64,000 nt of DNA. It comes from an uncultured Marivita sp. (GTDB lineage: Bacteria; Pseudomonadota; Alphaproteobacteria; Rhodobacterales; Rhodobacteraceae). The translations under genes and the position numbers were made by a program. Within the stretch, counting starts at the first letter, position 1, and every line of letters starts with the position of its first letter. Shown one piece after another: positions 63,065 to 64,000 of the stretch. Location of the stretch: positions 124,001 to 188,000 of the forward strand of contig NZ_CANKYW010000004.1 in the NCBI RefSeq assembly GCF_947488135.1, given 5' to 3'. The notes beneath the pieces were generated by a model, which searched no databases, was not told where the DNA came from, and saw only the letters and a program-made list of their open reading frames with translations.

Positions 63065-63940
63065 ATGGCGATCACAGCAGCACTCGTGAAGGAACTGCGC
63101 GAAATGACCGGCGCAGGCATGATGGATGCCAAGAAGGCGCTGGTCGAGAACGACGGCAACATGGACGCCGCCGTTGACTGGCTGCGCACCAAGGGCCTCG
63201 CCAAGGCCGCCAAGAAATCCGACCGGACCGCAGCCGAAGGGCTTGTCGCGGTCAAGGTTGACGGCGGCAAGGGCGTAGCTGTCGAAGTGAATTCGGAAAC
63301 CGATTTCGTCGGCAAGAACGCTGAATTCCAGGCGATGGTCGATGCCATCTCCGCGGCCGCTCTGACCGCAAGCGATGTCGAAGACCTGAAGTCCAAGGAC
63401 ATCGGCGGCAAGACCGTTCAGGACACCATCACCGACAAGATCGCGACCATCGGCGAAAACATGTCGCTGCGTCGCATGGCGTCGATCGAAGGCACGCAGG
63501 TCGTGTCCTACGTTCACAACGCCGCTGCGGATGGCATGGGCAAGATCGGCGTTCTCGTGGCGCTTTCGGGCGAAAACGAAGCGTTCGGCAAGCAGGTCGC
63601 GATGCATATTGCGGCAGTGAACCCGGCATCCTTGTCTTCGGCTGATCTTGATCCCGCCGTGATTGAAAAAGAACGTCAGATCCAGATCGACATCGCACGT
63701 GAGTCGGGCAAGCCCGAGCAGGTGATCGAGAAGATGATCGAAGGCCGCATGAAGAAATTTCTCAGCGAAGTCACGCTGTTGGGCCAATCCTTTGTGATCA
63801 ATCCTGACCTGACGGTCGAGGCCGCTGCAAAAGAAGCAGGTGTCGAAATCACCGGCTTCGTACGTCTCGAAGTTGGCGAAGGCATAGAGAAGGTTCAGGA
63901 AGATTTCGCAGCCGAAGTGGCCAAGGCCGCACAAGGCTAA
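63065..63940 (+). CDS. tsf: translation elongation factor Ts
   Basis: EF-Ts recycles EF-Tu by exchanging GDP for GTP. The 291-aa protein starts [25 protein letters not shown], then the TDFV motif in [19 protein letters not shown] that contacts EF-Tu, and the C-terminal module through [35 protein letters not shown] precedes the ATG. It lies 88 bp after rpsB and ends before a strong terminator. Confidence 0.98.
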   Translation: MAITAALVKELREMTGAGMMDAKKALVENDGNMDAAVDWLRTKGLAKAAKKSDRTAAEGLVAVKVDGGKGVAVEVNSETDFVGKNAEFQAMVDAISAAALTASDVEDLKSKDIGGKTVQDTITDKIATIGENMSLRRMASIEGTQVVSYVHNAAADGMGKIGVLVALSGENEAFGKQVAMHIAAVNPASLSSADLDPAVIEKERQIQIDIARESGKPEQVIEKMIEGRMKKFLSEVTLLGQSFVINPDLTVEAAAKEAGVEITGFVRLEVGEGIEKVQEDFAAEVAKAAQG

Positions 63941-63962
63941 GTTTCTGTAAAATTGAAAAAAT

Positions 63963-63999
63963 AAAGCGGCGCTGTTGAAATGAACAGCGCCGCTTTTTT
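63963..63999 (+). terminator. rho-independent terminator of rpsB-tsf
   Basis: A perfect 14-bp stem, AAAGCGGCGCTGTT / AACAGCGCCGCTTT, with a six-base loop, followed by TTT, 22 bp after the tsf stop. The A tract on the left makes it look bidirectional. Confidence 0.92.
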
Positions 64000-64000
64000 G

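Noticed and set aside
1-64000. CRISPR arrays, rRNA operons, insertion sequences
   Set aside because: No regularly spaced direct repeats, no rRNA sequence and no transposase frame with terminal inverted repeats were seen in the window.

Overview
The window reads as chromosomal DNA of a marine alphaproteobacterium of the Rhodobacteraceae (Roseobacter group). The basis is high G+C coding sequence, protein sequences of roseobacter type (FabI, TatABC, class II DAHP synthase, YicC, RpsB/Tsf), a B12-dependent NrdJ, and what looks like a split, corrinoid-linked methionine synthase system. No species is assigned.

Layout. 1-3.45 kb: fabI-lysE operon, divergent pdxH, a double cold-shock protein, a DUF192 protein and tRNA-Pro(UGG). 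3.45-7.8 kb: nrdJ behind a 525-bp control region with two perfect DnaA boxes and an NrdR-like box. 7.8-8.8 kb: ECF sigma factor divergent from a secreted EF-hand protein. 8.8-12.8 kb: a WYL-type regulator followed by a 1066-aa fusion of a reductive dehalogenase with its own flavin/2Fe-2S reductase, behind a TGACA operator-like array. 12.9-16.1 kb: tatABC, an ATPase and a DsbA-fold isomerase. 16.1-19.1 kb: a four-gene one-carbon/methionine operon. 19.3-23.2 kb: Ppx/GppA, aroQ, hydantoinase and hydantoin racemase. 23.2-24.5 kb: decayed DNA with one small secreted ORF.

24.5-38.3 kb is a genomic island of about 13.8 kb inserted in the 3' end of tRNA-Asn(GUU). It has a 17-bp att duplication, arm-type integrase repeats at both ends and a tyrosine integrase. 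Its cargo is a type I restriction-modification operon (hsdM-hsdS-HNH gene-hsdR-DUF4145), a serine resolvase with res-like inverted repeats, and three unidentified genes. The HNH gene, which overlaps both hsdS and hsdR and may carry a PUA/EVE-like domain, is the most unusual defence component.

38.4-64 kb returns to core chromosome: an MBL-fold hydrolase, an EnvZ-like kinase and a thioesterase; a FIST sensor-hybrid kinase-LuxR regulator cluster resembling NosP/NahK signalling; a complete liv-type amino-acid ABC importer; a PQQ-type sugar dehydrogenase; a CDF metal exporter; a GlxA-type regulator; class II DAHP synthase; a PAS protein; yicC-gmk-gamma-carbonic anhydrase; a HupE-like protein; a Tat-exported orphan solute-binding protein; and rpsB-tsf.

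Shared themes: three enzymes are predicted to depend on cobalamin or a corrinoid partner (NrdJ, the dehalogenase, the methyltransferase), and tatABC lies in the same window as a clear Tat substrate. The items most worth following up are the self-sufficient dehalogenase operon with its operator array and the restriction island with the embedded HNH gene.
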